From: Mycolicibacterium porcinum
GTDB taxonomy: Bacteria > Actinomycetota > Actinomycetes > Mycobacteriales > Mycobacteriaceae
Direction of reading: 5' to 3'
Assembly: GCA_002086835.1 (NCBI GenBank)
Contig: MVIG01000016.1
Location: 62,001 to 126,000, forward strand
DNA length: 64,000 nucleotides
In this document: positions 24,379 to 32,690 of the stretch, piece by piece
Numbering within the stretch: position 1 is the stretch's first letter
Layout of the letters: every line of letters begins with the position of its first letter
Notes under the pieces: generated by a model
What the model was told of the DNA's origin: nothing
Databases searched by the model: none
Seen by the model: only the letters and a program-made list of their open reading frames with translations
Program-made: the position numbers and the translations under genes

Positions 24379-25281
24379 TTGCTCGGCAACAGTCTTGCGG
24401 TGCTGTTCGCCCTCTGCGCAGCGGTTTTCGCGGCTGTCGGCATTGTGGTGCGGCAGCGCGCCACCATGGACGTTCCGGCTGAGAAGGGCGTCAGCACGGT
24501 CATGTTGCGCACCTTGTTGCGCCGCAGGCTGTGGTGGGCGGGTACCGCGTCCGCGGTGGCCGGGTACGTCTTCCAGGCGCTGGCGCTCGGTTACGGATCG
24601 CTCCTGCTCGTCCAGCCGGTACTCGTGTCGGCGTTGTTGTTCGCGCTTCCGCTCAGTGCTCGGCTCGCCCACCGCCGGGTCAGCCGCGCCGAATGGCTCT
24701 GGGCCCTGCTGCTGACCGGGGCGTTGACCGTGTTCGTGGCCCTCGCCAGGGCCAGCACCGGAACCTACGGGGTGTCGGTGGCCACCACCGTCACCGTTGT
24801 GGTGGTGTGCGCGGCGGCGGTCGGACTGTGCGTGCTGGTCGCCACGCGGAGCACAAATTGGCGCCGCGCGGTACTGCTGGCACTTGCGGTGGGCGTGATG
24901 TTCGGTGTGGTCGCGGTGCTGACCAAGATCGTGATGCACACGGTCGCCGTGGACGGCGTGCTCGCTGTGCTGACCACACCGGCCCTGTACCTGGTGGTGA
25001 CCCTCGGGGTGATCGCAACGCTGCTGCAGCAGTCGGCATTTCACGCGGGATCGCTGCAGACCTCCGTGCCGACCATGCTGGTGGTCGAGCCCGTGGTGGC
25101 GGTGGTGCTCGGCTCTGTCGTCCTGGGCGAGCACCTGTCGATCACCGGATGGGAGCCGGTGGCCCTGTCCGTGGCGATCGGCGCGATGGCCGCCGCCACC
25201 ATCGCCCTTGGCCGTGACGAGGGTGCCTACGAGGAGAGGCTCGAAGCCGAACTCGAAGTCAAAGCGGCCGGGCAGGGCTGA
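24379..25281 (+). CDS. DMT-superfamily membrane transporter
   Basis: A 300-aa integral membrane protein with about nine to ten TM helices from residue 5 to 275, of the EamA/DMT drug-metabolite transporter type. Features are the first-repeat LLVQPVLVSALLFALPLSARLAHRRVS and the second-repeat TMLVVEPVVAVVLGSVVLGEHLS, corresponding EamA segments. The C-terminal tail is acidic and cytoplasmic. The start is TTG at 24379. Upstream (24294-24310) is only a weak 6-bp stem. Substrate unknown; it is not evidently in an operon. Confidence 0.83.
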   Translation: MLGNSLAVLFALCAAVFAAVGIVVRQRATMDVPAEKGVSTVMLRTLLRRRLWWAGTASAVAGYVFQALALGYGSLLLVQPVLVSALLFALPLSARLAHRRVSRAEWLWALLLTGALTVFVALARASTGTYGVSVATTVTVVVVCAAAVGLCVLVATRSTNWRRAVLLALAVGVMFGVVAVLTKIVMHTVAVDGVLAVLTTPALYLVVTLGVIATLLQQSAFHAGSLQTSVPTMLVVEPVVAVVLGSVVLGEHLSITGWEPVALSVAIGAMAAATIALGRDEGAYEERLEAELEVKAAGQG

Positions 25282-25325
25282 AATTGGTGCGCTGAGCAGG
25301 CTCGCGGCCCGCTTACGGTACCGGT

Positions 25326-25991
25326 ATGCCGCGAATCGTCCGGAAGATCAGCGCACTGGCCGGGGCACTGTTGGCCGCCATCCTGGTGGTGGCCGGATGC
25401 ACCGACGAACCGGCGGTGACGGTCGACTCGTCATTGACCGGGCTCCTGGTCACCGGTAGCGACTTCCCGGCCGGCTGGCACGTGGAGGACGTCAGCCAGA
25501 AGATGGCCGAGGAGTCGGCCAACACCGGCACCGGCCGGGCCGACCCGCCGGACTGCGACTCCTCGGACAAGACCTCATTGACCAGCGGCGTGGCCGCCAT
25601 GGTCAGCGAAAGACAGGGCACCCCGGGGGTGGTCGCCACCCTCAGCCGTGAGCCCGGGTCCGAACTGGTGGCGGTGACCGAGAAATGGCTCGGCCAGTGT
25701 CAGGCGTTCAGCGTGGAGAAGGACGGCGTGAAAGCCGAAGCGGAAGTCCATCGCCTCGAGCCGCCGGCCAGCAAGGCCGACGCCCAGGTCGGCTTCGACA
25801 TGACCTCTACCGCAGGCGGTGGCGGCGAGACGATGAAGATGATGCTCAAGGGCTACACCGCCCAGGTCGGCGACATCATCGTCTTGTGCATCGCGGTCGG
25901 CGGCGAGTCGAGTGTGCGCACGGTCGAGCCGGATGTCGAGATGCTCAACACGGTGTTCACCGCGCAGGTGGCCAAGGTCCGCGACGCGTGA
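25326..25991 (+). CDS. Lipoprotein, DUF5642-like
   Basis: A 221-aa lipoprotein. The N-terminal signal ends in a lipobox VVAGC, with the lipidated Cys near residue 24. The mature part is a mycobacterial sensor-domain-like / DUF5642 fold (GSDFPAGWHVEDVSQ ... PPDCDSSDK ... QCQAFSVEKDG) with conserved cysteines. It is anchored to the outer face of the inner membrane; the role is unknown. Leaderless start: -10 TACGGT (25314-25319) is 6 nt before the ATG. It is convergent with the MceA gene, separated by 3 bp. Confidence 0.83.
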   Translation: MPRIVRKISALAGALLAAILVVAGCTDEPAVTVDSSLTGLLVTGSDFPAGWHVEDVSQKMAEESANTGTGRADPPDCDSSDKTSLTSGVAAMVSERQGTPGVVATLSREPGSELVAVTEKWLGQCQAFSVEKDGVKAEAEVHRLEPPASKADAQVGFDMTSTAGGGGETMKMMLKGYTAQVGDIIVLCIAVGGESSVRTVEPDVEMLNTVFTAQVAKVRDA

Positions 25992-25994
25992 CAC

Positions 25995-27239
25995 CTACGG
26001 GTTGATCGTGTGCGCACCGATCTGGCGGCCCCAGACATACTCGGCCATCAGCGGCTGGCCGAGTTCGAAGTGGTTGTACGGCGCGATCGAGGCGCCGCTG
26101 TCCATCACCAGGTACGGCGTGGGCCACAGATCCTTGGTGATCGGCTGCCAGCAGCCGGGGCGGCCCTCGGGCCCGCCGGAGACGTTCACCCGCGGCAGGT
26201 TGTCTGGGTACACCCACGGGTTGCCCGCGCCGACCAGGAAGTCCTGCAGTTCGAACGCGTAGCCGTTGCGGGTCTGCTGGGCGAACTTCGGTGCGGACTC
26301 GGCGTAGTTGTGGATCATGCAGTACAGCGCCGGGCTGTTGCGGTCCAGCATGGCGCTGACCGGCACCAGGTCTTGGGCGCCGCGGACCAGGTAGGGCCCG
26401 CCACGCTCGAAGATGTCGCCGCCGGTGTTGCCGAAGCCGACCGCAGCGACGAGCGCTTGGTCCAGGTTCCCGCGTTGCTGGTTGAGGGTGCGGGCGGTGG
26501 TGACCGCGTTGGCCAGACCGTCGAAGAGGTCGGGAGCCGCGTTGGCGTAGACCTCGCCGAGGTCGGCCAGCCCGGAGATGTCGCGGCGGATCGAGGGCAT
26601 GCGCCCGTTGAGGTCGGTCAGGATGTCGTTGCCGTCGACGATCGACTGACCGAACTTGTCACCCAGGCCGTCGAGCGCCTGTGCGGTGGCGGTCAGGGTT
26701 TCGTTGAGCTTGATCGGGTCGATCTGTTCGGAGATCGCGGTGATCGTCTCGAAGAGGGTGTTGAACTCCGTCGTCACGCCCTTGGCGTGGATCGGGGTGT
26801 CGGGGGAGATCCGCTGCGGCGACGGGTTGTCCGGCGCGACGAACGAGATGTACTTGTTGCCGAACACCGTGGTGGCCTTCAGCTCGGCGGTCACGTTCTC
26901 CGGGATCAGCTTCAGATACTTGGGCTTGATGTCCAGGGTCAGCTCGGCCTGCTGTTCGCCGTCGACCTTCGCGACACTCACGGCGGTCAGCCGGCCGATG
27001 GGCACTCCGTTGAAGGTGACCTTCGAGCCCGGGTCCATCGACAGGCCGGAACGGTTGGACAGCACCGTGAGCTGCGTCTTCTGCTCGAATACCCCGCGGA
27101 ACTGCATCCACGTCAACGCCAGTACCGCGACCACCAGGATGACCATGCCCGCGCACGCGGTCTTGTACGGCGGGTCGTACCGCCAGTGCTTGAACCGCTG
27201 TGTGAAGCGGTCCCGCAGTGTCGCGGTGGATGAGGCCAC
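25995..27239 (-). CDS. Orphan MceA-family protein
   Basis: A 414-aa Mce protein. An N-terminal TM helix (about 30-50) is followed by the MlaD/MCE domain (about 55-135, LTVLSNRSGLSMDPGSKVTFNGVPIG), a long helical needle region and the C-terminal GQPLMAEYVWGRQIGAHTINP-type ending specific to MceA subunits. MceA proteins line lipid-importing tunnels with MceB-F and YrbEAB, but none of those partners is present here. The GTG at 27239 has GGAGG 7 nt upstream; a TTG at 27245 would touch it. An orphan mceA has been described in M. smegmatis, and this appears to be the equivalent. Confidence 0.9.
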   Translation of the reverse strand: MASSTATLRDRFTQRFKHWRYDPPYKTACAGMVILVVAVLALTWMQFRGVFEQKTQLTVLSNRSGLSMDPGSKVTFNGVPIGRLTAVSVAKVDGEQQAELTLDIKPKYLKLIPENVTAELKATTVFGNKYISFVAPDNPSPQRISPDTPIHAKGVTTEFNTLFETITAISEQIDPIKLNETLTATAQALDGLGDKFGQSIVDGNDILTDLNGRMPSIRRDISGLADLGEVYANAAPDLFDGLANAVTTARTLNQQRGNLDQALVAAVGFGNTGGDIFERGGPYLVRGAQDLVPVSAMLDRNSPALYCMIHNYAESAPKFAQQTRNGYAFELQDFLVGAGNPWVYPDNLPRVNVSGGPEGRPGCWQPITKDLWPTPYLVMDSGASIAPYNHFELGQPLMAEYVWGRQIGAHTINP

Positions 27240-27390
27240 GCGCAAACCTCCGAATTATTGACGCAGCCAGCAACGAAAAGGTTTTCAAACTGTCCCAAAC
27301 AATGAGAGATAAGTGCAACTACCGAAGCCCCGGTGCGGCGAATGTCAATCCGCCGCCGCCAGGAGACCCCCGTCACAGCGTAGGCGCTGA

Positions 27391-28098
27391 TCAGGTATTA
27401 CGACCGCCGTTCACGCCCACGATCTGGCCGGTGATGTAGCCCGCTTCCTCGGAAATGAGGAACGAACACGTGGCGGCGATGTCCTCGGGCTTACCCATTC
27501 GGCGCACCGGGGTGGCTTTGATGGTGTCGCGAATGTCGCCGAGTTCGCCTCGGGATTCGGCGGCCCGCAGCATCGGGGTGTCGATGAAACCCGGGGGTAC
27601 GGCGTTGACGGTGATCCCAGCCGGGCCGAACTCCAGCGCCAGTGATTTGGTGAGCCCATTGACGGCGGACTTCGCGGCCACGTAGTCGGACATGTACGGC
27701 ACGCCGGAATGCGTGCTGGACGAGGAGATGTTGACGATGCGGCCCCAGCCGGCCTCGATCATGTCGGGCAGGGCGGCTTGGACGACGTGGAAGACGCCGT
27801 TGAGGTTGACGTCGACGACCTTCTGCCAACGTTCGAAGGTGAGCTCGGTGAACGGCGTGAAATCGCTGAGTCCGGCTGAGTTGACCAGGATGGTGACCGG
27901 GCCCAACTGCTCGCGAACCGCTTTGAAGACGGCATCGACCTGGGACCGGTCGGTGACGTCGGCGGCGTAGGAATGCTCGTCGCCGGTCGCGTTGAGATCG
28001 AGGGTGGCAACCCGATATCCGTCGGCGGCCAGGCGGTCGGCGATCGCCTTGCCGATTCCGGATGTGCCTCCGGTCACCAGCGCGGTTCTGTCGGTCAT
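27391..28098 (-). CDS. Short-chain dehydrogenase (FabG-like)
   Basis: A 235-aa classical SDR. The cofactor loop is TGGTSGIGKAI (residues 9-19), NSAG lies near 90, the catalytic Ser in ISSSSTHSG and the YVAAK pair near 150. The C-terminal GQIVGVNGGRNT end fits 3-oxoacyl-ACP or acetoacetyl-CoA reductases. AAAGGA lies 5 nt before the ATG. The TetR gene lies 41 bp upstream on the same strand, so both are probably transcribed from the operator region at 28713-28769. Substrate unknown. Confidence 0.9.
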   Translation of the reverse strand: MTDRTALVTGGTSGIGKAIADRLAADGYRVATLDLNATGDEHSYAADVTDRSQVDAVFKAVREQLGPVTILVNSAGLSDFTPFTELTFERWQKVVDVNLNGVFHVVQAALPDMIEAGWGRIVNISSSSTHSGVPYMSDYVAAKSAVNGLTKSLALEFGPAGITVNAVPPGFIDTPMLRAAESRGELGDIRDTIKATPVRRMGKPEDIAATCSFLISEEAGYITGQIVGVNGGRNT

Positions 28099-28139
28099 TG
28101 CGTTCCTTTCGGTATTTCGTTGAATATCAATCGTTTTCG

Positions 28140-28688
28140 TCAGCGGCGAGGCGCCCGCAGGCCGAGCGTGCGCCGGGCCGCGTCGATCAGGTAGCGGAAG
28201 AGGTCCTCATCGGAGGTGTCCGCCCCTGCGACGCCTGCGGCCCCGGAGATCCCGGCGAACACCATGGCTGCCTTGACCGTCCCGGCCGGACCGGGGTCGA
28301 CATCGGCCAGCAGGGCCATCTGCCGGGTGATCACGTCGTCCCATTCCGGGCGGTTCCGCAGCGCCTCGTTGACGCTGGGATCGTTGGCCAGGGCGGACAC
28401 CAGCGTGCGGTTGCGAACCGCGAGTTCGGTGTAGCCGCACACCATCCGATCGGCGCGGGCCGCCGCGCTGCGCTGGAGTTCGGCGTCCTCGATCACTGCT
28501 CGCACCTGGGTCAGGAATGGCTCGACGACGGCGCTCAACAATTGCTCGCGGGTGCGGAAGTGGTAGTAGATCGCGGCCTTGGTGAAGCCCAATTCGTCGG
28601 CGATCATCTGCAGCGAGGTGCCGGCGAAGCCGTGCCGGGTGATCAGCCTGACGGCGGCTTCGACAAGCCGCTCGCGGGTCGCGTCCAT
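28140..28688 (-). CDS. TetR-family repressor
   Basis: A 182-aa TetR protein with HTH FAGTSLQMIADELGFTKAAIYYHF at about residues 21-44. GGAAGGGG lies just before the ATG. It is co-oriented with the SDR gene and divergent from the AhpD-like gene at 28783. The 94-bp divergent gap is mostly filled by a very long inverted repeat (28713-28769), so this protein almost certainly represses both directions. Confidence 0.9.
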   Translation of the reverse strand: MDATRERLVEAAVRLITRHGFAGTSLQMIADELGFTKAAIYYHFRTREQLLSAVVEPFLTQVRAVIEDAELQRSAAARADRMVCGYTELAVRNRTLVSALANDPSVNEALRNRPEWDDVITRQMALLADVDPGPAGTVKAAMVFAGISGAAGVAGADTSDEDLFRYLIDAARRTLGLRAPRR

Positions 28689-28712
28689 ATGCCCCTTCCG
28701 TGTGCATTCTTA

Positions 28713-28769
28713 GCCGATCTACTTTACGATCGTAAAGTACGTTACTAGTCGATCGTAAAGTAGATCGGC
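28713..28769. promoter_or_regulatory. Long double TetR operator, 20-bp arms
   Basis: Positions 28713-28732 and 28750-28769 are perfect 20-bp inverted arms separated by 17 bp. Inside the left half, ACTTTACGATCGTAAAGT (28721-28738) is itself a perfect 18-bp palindrome, and the right arm repeats CGATCGTAAAGTA. This gives one full and one further overlapping site between divergent genes. The site is consistent with cooperative binding of two TetR dimers. Confidence 0.85.
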
Positions 28770-28782
28770 CCGTTGGAAGGAC

Positions 28783-29349
28783 ATGCCGATGCTGACGCCG
28801 TTGCCGGCAGAGGAGTGGGACGATCAGGCGCGTGAGGCGCTGGCCTCCACGGTGCCGCCGGAGCGCCGCCGCCCCGACAAGGTGGGCAACGCGCTCTCGA
28901 CGCTCGTGCGCCACCCGGTTCTGGCCGGTGCCTTCCTGCCGTTCAACACCTACCTGCAGAAGGAGTCCACGCTGCCGGAGCGGATCCGTGAACTCGTGAT
29001 CCTGCGGACCGCCTTCCACCACGGTTGCGTGTACGAGTGGGGACATCACAGCGCGATGGGCCTGCAGGTCGGGCTCACCGAGGCTGATGTCGATGCCACC
29101 CGAAGCGGCACGGCGGCAGACGAATTCGATCAGGCCGTGCTCGACGCGGTCGACGAGTTGCACACCGGATCGCGGATCTCCCCGCCGATCTGGGAGCGGC
29201 TGGGCGTGCGGCTCGACGACCGGCAGCGGATGGACCTGATGTTCACCTTCGGCGGCTACAGCACGCTGGCGTTCGCCCTGAACACCTTCGACGTCCAACT
29301 CGAGGACGGCGCGGGCACCGACGAGTTCTACGCCTCGATGGGGGCCTAG
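28783..29349 (+). CDS. Carboxymuconolactone decarboxylase / AhpD-like protein
   Basis: A 188-aa all-helical protein of the CMD family. The active-site region is TAFHHGCVYEWGHHSAMG near residues 83-100: one Cys is present but the second Cys of the AhpD CxxC redox pair is Glu, so it resembles carboxymuconolactone decarboxylase-type members rather than the peroxidase AhpD. The start follows GGAAGGAC. It is divergent from the TetR-SDR operon across the large operator and overlaps the convergent fusA2 gene by 4 bp. Substrate unknown. Confidence 0.85.
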   Translation: MPMLTPLPAEEWDDQAREALASTVPPERRRPDKVGNALSTLVRHPVLAGAFLPFNTYLQKESTLPERIRELVILRTAFHHGCVYEWGHHSAMGLQVGLTEADVDATRSGTAADEFDQAVLDAVDELHTGSRISPPIWERLGVRLDDRQRMDLMFTFGGYSTLAFALNTFDVQLEDGAGTDEFYASMGA

Positions 29350-31508
29350 ACCGCCTTGCGCACCCGGGCGGCGGCCGCGTCGGGCATCGGCTCGTACCGG
29401 GCGAACGCTCGGGTGAACGCGCCTGCGCCGTGCGACAACGACCGCAGGTCGATCGCATAGCGCGTGAGTTCGACCTCGGGGATCTCGGCCTTGACCAGCG
29501 TGCGGTCGTCATCGGCCTTGTCGGTGCCCAGCACCCGGCCGCGCCGGCCGGCCAGATCGCTCATCACCGCGCCCACCAGATCGTCGGGCACCGTCACGGT
29601 CACGTCGTCGATCGGCTCGAGCAGGTTCACGCCGGCTGCCGCGGCGGCCTCCCGCAGCGCGAGCCCGCCGGCCATCTGGAAGGCGAAGTCCGAGGAGTCG
29701 ACGCTGTGCGCTTTGCCGTCGACCAGCGTCACCCGGATGTCGACGACGGGGTAACCGCCGTCCCCGTGATCACTGCCCATCCCTTTCTCCATCTGGGCCC
29801 GCACGCCCTTCTCGACGCTCGGGATGAACTGGCGCGGTACGGCTCCGCCGACGACCTTGTCGACGAACTCGAATCCGCTGCCCTCGGGAAGCGGCTCGAC
29901 CTCGATGTCGCACACCGCGTACTGGCCGTGCCCGCCGGACTGCTTGACGTGCCTGCCGTGGCCTTTCGCCTTGCCGCCGAGCGTTTCTCGCAGCGGCACC
30001 CGAAGCTCCACGGTGTCCACCGATACCCCGTAGCGCCGTGACAACGCGTCGAGCACCACCCCGGCATGTGCTTCACCCATGCACCACAGCACGATCTGGT
30101 GGGTTTCCGGATTCTGTTCGATGCGCAGCGTGGGATCCTCGGCGGCCAACCGCTGCAACCCGACCGAGAGCTTGTCCTCGTCGGTCTTGGCGCGGGGCTG
30201 CACCGCGATGGGCAGCAGCGGATCGGGCATGGTCCACGGACGCAGCACCAGCGGGTCTGCCTTGTCGCTCAGGGTGTCACCGGTCTCCGCCCGGCTGAGC
30301 CTGCCGATCGCGCAGATGTCCCCGGCCACCACCGACGGCGCCGGGCGCTGCTGCTTGCCCAGCGGGAAGGACAGGGTGCCGATGCGCTCGTCCTCATCGT
30401 GATCGGCGTGGCCGTGGGCGCCCTCGGCCGCCACCGAGTCGTCGAAGGCAGAAAAATGGCCCGACACATGCACGGTGGCGTCGGGCCTTATGGTGCCGGA
30501 GAACACCCGGACCAGGCTGACCCTGCCGACGTAGGGATCCGACGTCGTCTTCACCACCTCGGCCAGCAGCGGACCGGACGGATCGCAGTCCATGGGCTTG
30601 CGGGCGGCGCCGCTGGCGGCGAACACCTCGGGCAGACGATGCTCGGGCGGCGACGGGAAGCCGCGGGTGGCGATCTCGAGAAGCTCAAGGGTGCCGACCC
30701 CGGATCCGCTGCACACCGGGATCACCGGGAAGAACGAGCCGCGGGCCACGGCCTTCTCCAGGTCGGCGATCAACACCGACTCGTCGATCTCCTCGCCGCC
30801 GAGATAGCGCTCCATGAGTGTCTCGTCCTCGGACTCCTCGATGATTCCCTCGATCAGGGAGCCGCGCAGTTCGGCGATCTGGTCGTCATAGGCGCCGTCG
30901 GGCGGGCGCGTGCTGCGGGTGCCGTCGGCGTAGCAGTAGTACGTGCGGGTGAGCAGCCCGATGACGCCCTCGCCGGCCGGGAAGTACAGCGGCGCCACCT
31001 TGTCGCCGAAGGCCAGCTGGGCGCTCGCCAGCGCATTGGCGTAGTTGGCCCTGGCGTGGTCGAGCTTGGTGATGACGACCGCCCGCGGCATCCCCACCGC
31101 CGCGCACTCCTGCCACAGCGACTTCGTCGGCTCGTCGATGTTTTCGTTGGCCGCGATGACGAACAGTGCGCAATCGGCGGCCCGCAGGCCCGCGCGCAGC
31201 TCCCCGACGAAATCGGCGTACCCGGGTGTGTCGATCAGGTTGACCTTGATCCCGTTGTGCTGCAACGGCGCCAGGGCCAGACCGACCGAGCGCTGCTGAC
31301 TGATCTCGGCGTCGTCGAAATCGCACACCGTGGAGCCGTCGACCACCGAACCCGCCCGGGTCAGCACGCCCGCGGCGACCAGCAGCGCCTCGACGAGCGT
31401 GGTCTTGCCCGCACCCGAGGGGCCGACGAGCACCACGTTGCGAATGGCGGTGGGACTGTCCGCGGTGGGGACAGCACCGTTGCCGGCCGAGTGTGTCTTG
31501 TCCGCCAT
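29346..31508 (-). CDS. fusA2: EF-G-like GTPase EF-G2 (FusA2)
   Basis: A 720-aa translational-GTPase paralogue with all EF-G domains (GTPase 1-290, beta-barrel, domains III-V to the end: VDTVELRVPLRETL, then HGDGGYPVVDIRVTLVDGKAH). The catalytic motifs are altered: G1 is GPSGAGKT (29-36), the switch-I RGIT is RSVG, and the G3 DTPGH is DTPGYADF (93-100), so the catalytic His is Tyr97. G4 is TKLD (147-150). The mycobacterial EF-G2 is reported to bind GTP but lack ribosome-dependent GTPase activity. ATG 31508 has AGGAGG upstream. Matches Rv0120c in size and in its Rv0121c-like neighbour. Confidence 0.93.
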   Translation of the reverse strand: MADKTHSAGNGAVPTADSPTAIRNVVLVGPSGAGKTTLVEALLVAAGVLTRAGSVVDGSTVCDFDDAEISQQRSVGLALAPLQHNGIKVNLIDTPGYADFVGELRAGLRAADCALFVIAANENIDEPTKSLWQECAAVGMPRAVVITKLDHARANYANALASAQLAFGDKVAPLYFPAGEGVIGLLTRTYYCYADGTRSTRPPDGAYDDQIAELRGSLIEGIIEESEDETLMERYLGGEEIDESVLIADLEKAVARGSFFPVIPVCSGSGVGTLELLEIATRGFPSPPEHRLPEVFAASGAARKPMDCDPSGPLLAEVVKTTSDPYVGRVSLVRVFSGTIRPDATVHVSGHFSAFDDSVAAEGAHGHADHDEDERIGTLSFPLGKQQRPAPSVVAGDICAIGRLSRAETGDTLSDKADPLVLRPWTMPDPLLPIAVQPRAKTDEDKLSVGLQRLAAEDPTLRIEQNPETHQIVLWCMGEAHAGVVLDALSRRYGVSVDTVELRVPLRETLGGKAKGHGRHVKQSGGHGQYAVCDIEVEPLPEGSGFEFVDKVVGGAVPRQFIPSVEKGVRAQMEKGMGSDHGDGGYPVVDIRVTLVDGKAHSVDSSDFAFQMAGGLALREAAAAAGVNLLEPIDDVTVTVPDDLVGAVMSDLAGRRGRVLGTDKADDDRTLVKAEIPEVELTRYAIDLRSLSHGAGAFTRAFARYEPMPDAAAARVRKAV

Positions 31509-31606
31509 GGCATTCCTCCTGGTGTCACCTGCTCTCCACCATTCCCCGATGTGACCTACGACACAAGGCCTGCGCGCCGCGTCGGGCGAGCCCGCATCGT
31601 TTTCTT

Positions 31607-31629
31607 CACGGTGGCTGCTGCCCGCCGTG
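31607..31629. terminator. Hairpin between the F420 protein gene and fusA2
   Basis: CACGGTGG (31607-31614) pairs with CCGCCGTG (31622-31629) with one G-U and a 7-nt loop, 57 bp downstream of the stop of the leftward gene at 31686. No T-run follows. A weak terminator candidate; the rest of the 177-bp gap holds the fusA2 leader. Confidence 0.35.
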
Positions 31630-31685
31630 ATCACGACCCGGCGGTAGAAACGGGCGCCTGAAGAGGGCTGATCGGAGCGCTGACC

Positions 31686-32114
31686 TCAGACCTGCCACGA
31701 CGCCCAGTGGGTGACCTCGACGGTGATCACCGGGCCGTTCAGCGCAATGCGCTCGTACTGCGGGTATTTCGCGCGCAGCAGCCCGTAACCGGTGGCCATC
31801 GCGTCACCGCTGTGATGGACGGCGGCCCGTCCGTCGGCGCGGACCCACCAGAGGTGGGCCCACTCGTCGGTGTAGTGGTCGACGAGCAGGCTGACCCGGC
31901 TGTCACCTTCGATGTTGGCCAGCCGCCGCAGGCGTTGGGTGGATTTCGGTTTCGCGTCGACCGCGGAGTAGATGGTGGCCGCGGCGTGCGGGTCGGCAGG
32001 TACGTGGACCGCGAACACCACAGGCACCAGGTGTGGTGCGCCGTCGGCGCCCAGTGTGGCCAGCACCGCACAGGGTGCGTTGGCGAACTGGGCGATCGCG
32101 TCGAGCCCGGACAT
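31686..32114 (-). CDS. PPOX-class F420-dependent oxidoreductase
   Basis: A 142-aa split-barrel flavin/deazaflavin protein of the F420-dependent PPOX class (Rv0121c-like). It has the N-terminal [24 protein letters not shown] strand pair (residues 13-36), the [27 protein letters not shown] central segment and the C-terminal WASWQV tail. It probably reduces or oxidises a small substrate with F420H2, or acts as a biliverdin-type reductase. Leaderless start: -10 TACCCT (complement of 32121-32126) lies 6 nt before the ATG. It lies upstream of fusA2, the same order as in M. tuberculosis. Confidence 0.88.
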   Translation of the reverse strand: MSGLDAIAQFANAPCAVLATLGADGAPHLVPVVFAVHVPADPHAAATIYSAVDAKPKSTQRLRRLANIEGDSRVSLLVDHYTDEWAHLWWVRADGRAAVHHSGDAMATGYGLLRAKYPQYERIALNGPVITVEVTHWASWQV

Positions 32115-32150
32115 GGCCCCAGGGTAGGCGCCCGCAGTCGTGCGGATGCC

Positions 32151-32588
32151 TCAGTTACGGGGATGTCGCGGCTGCGGGGCCACGCTGATCGGCGAGCGGG
32201 TGACCGGGGTGCGGGTGACGCCGATCTCGGGCTTCTTGGTCTCCGAGGGCCGTTGGGTGGGGCGGTACACCGGGGCCTGCTGGGTCTCCGGTGGCGGGGC
32301 CGGCGGCGGTTCCGGTGGAGCGGGCGGCACGCCCACCCGCAGCGACGGCGGCGGCGACGGCGCGGGTGCGGTGGCCGACGGGGCGGGTGACGGCGTCGTC
32401 GCCTGCTCCGGGGCGGGCGGTGAATCTCTAAGCAGCAAAAGCACACCCGAGACCACGATGGCCGCCGCGGCAAAAGCGGTGGCGACCATCGCGACCACCG
32501 CCGGGCGGGTGCGGTACCACGGCACGGCCGCCGGCTTGAAGCTCCAGCCGTCGAGCTCGAAGCCCCCACCTGGACCCGGAACAGACAT
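32151..32588 (-). CDS. Single-pass membrane protein with Pro-rich extracellular tail
   Basis: A 145-aa protein. About 25 cytoplasmic residues (including GWSFKPAAVPWYRTRP) are followed by one TM helix (about 30-53, VVAMVATAFAAAAIVVSGVLLLL). An ~90-residue Pro/Ala/Thr-rich tail (PPAPPEPPPAPPPETQ) is probably exposed in the cell wall. The ATG at 32588 is chosen over an adjacent GTG at 32591. No function is known. Such Pro-rich tails span the mycobacterial peptidoglycan layer. Confidence 0.75.
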   Translation of the reverse strand: MSVPGPGGGFELDGWSFKPAAVPWYRTRPAVVAMVATAFAAAAIVVSGVLLLLRDSPPAPEQATTPSPAPSATAPAPSPPPSLRVGVPPAPPEPPPAPPPETQQAPVYRPTQRPSETKKPEIGVTRTPVTRSPISVAPQPRHPRN

Positions 32589-32690
32589 CACGTGATGCTA
32601 ACCCGCAGGCCCGGGCGATGCGCCTCACGTTCGGCGTGGTCGCGATAGGGTGCCGGTGCGCGCACTCGGAGACCATCGGAGGATTTGGCA

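Noticed and set aside
28783..29349. Calling the CMD-family protein an alkylhydroperoxidase AhpD
   Set aside because: The second Cys of the CxxC redox pair is Glu, so the peroxidase mechanism is not supported.
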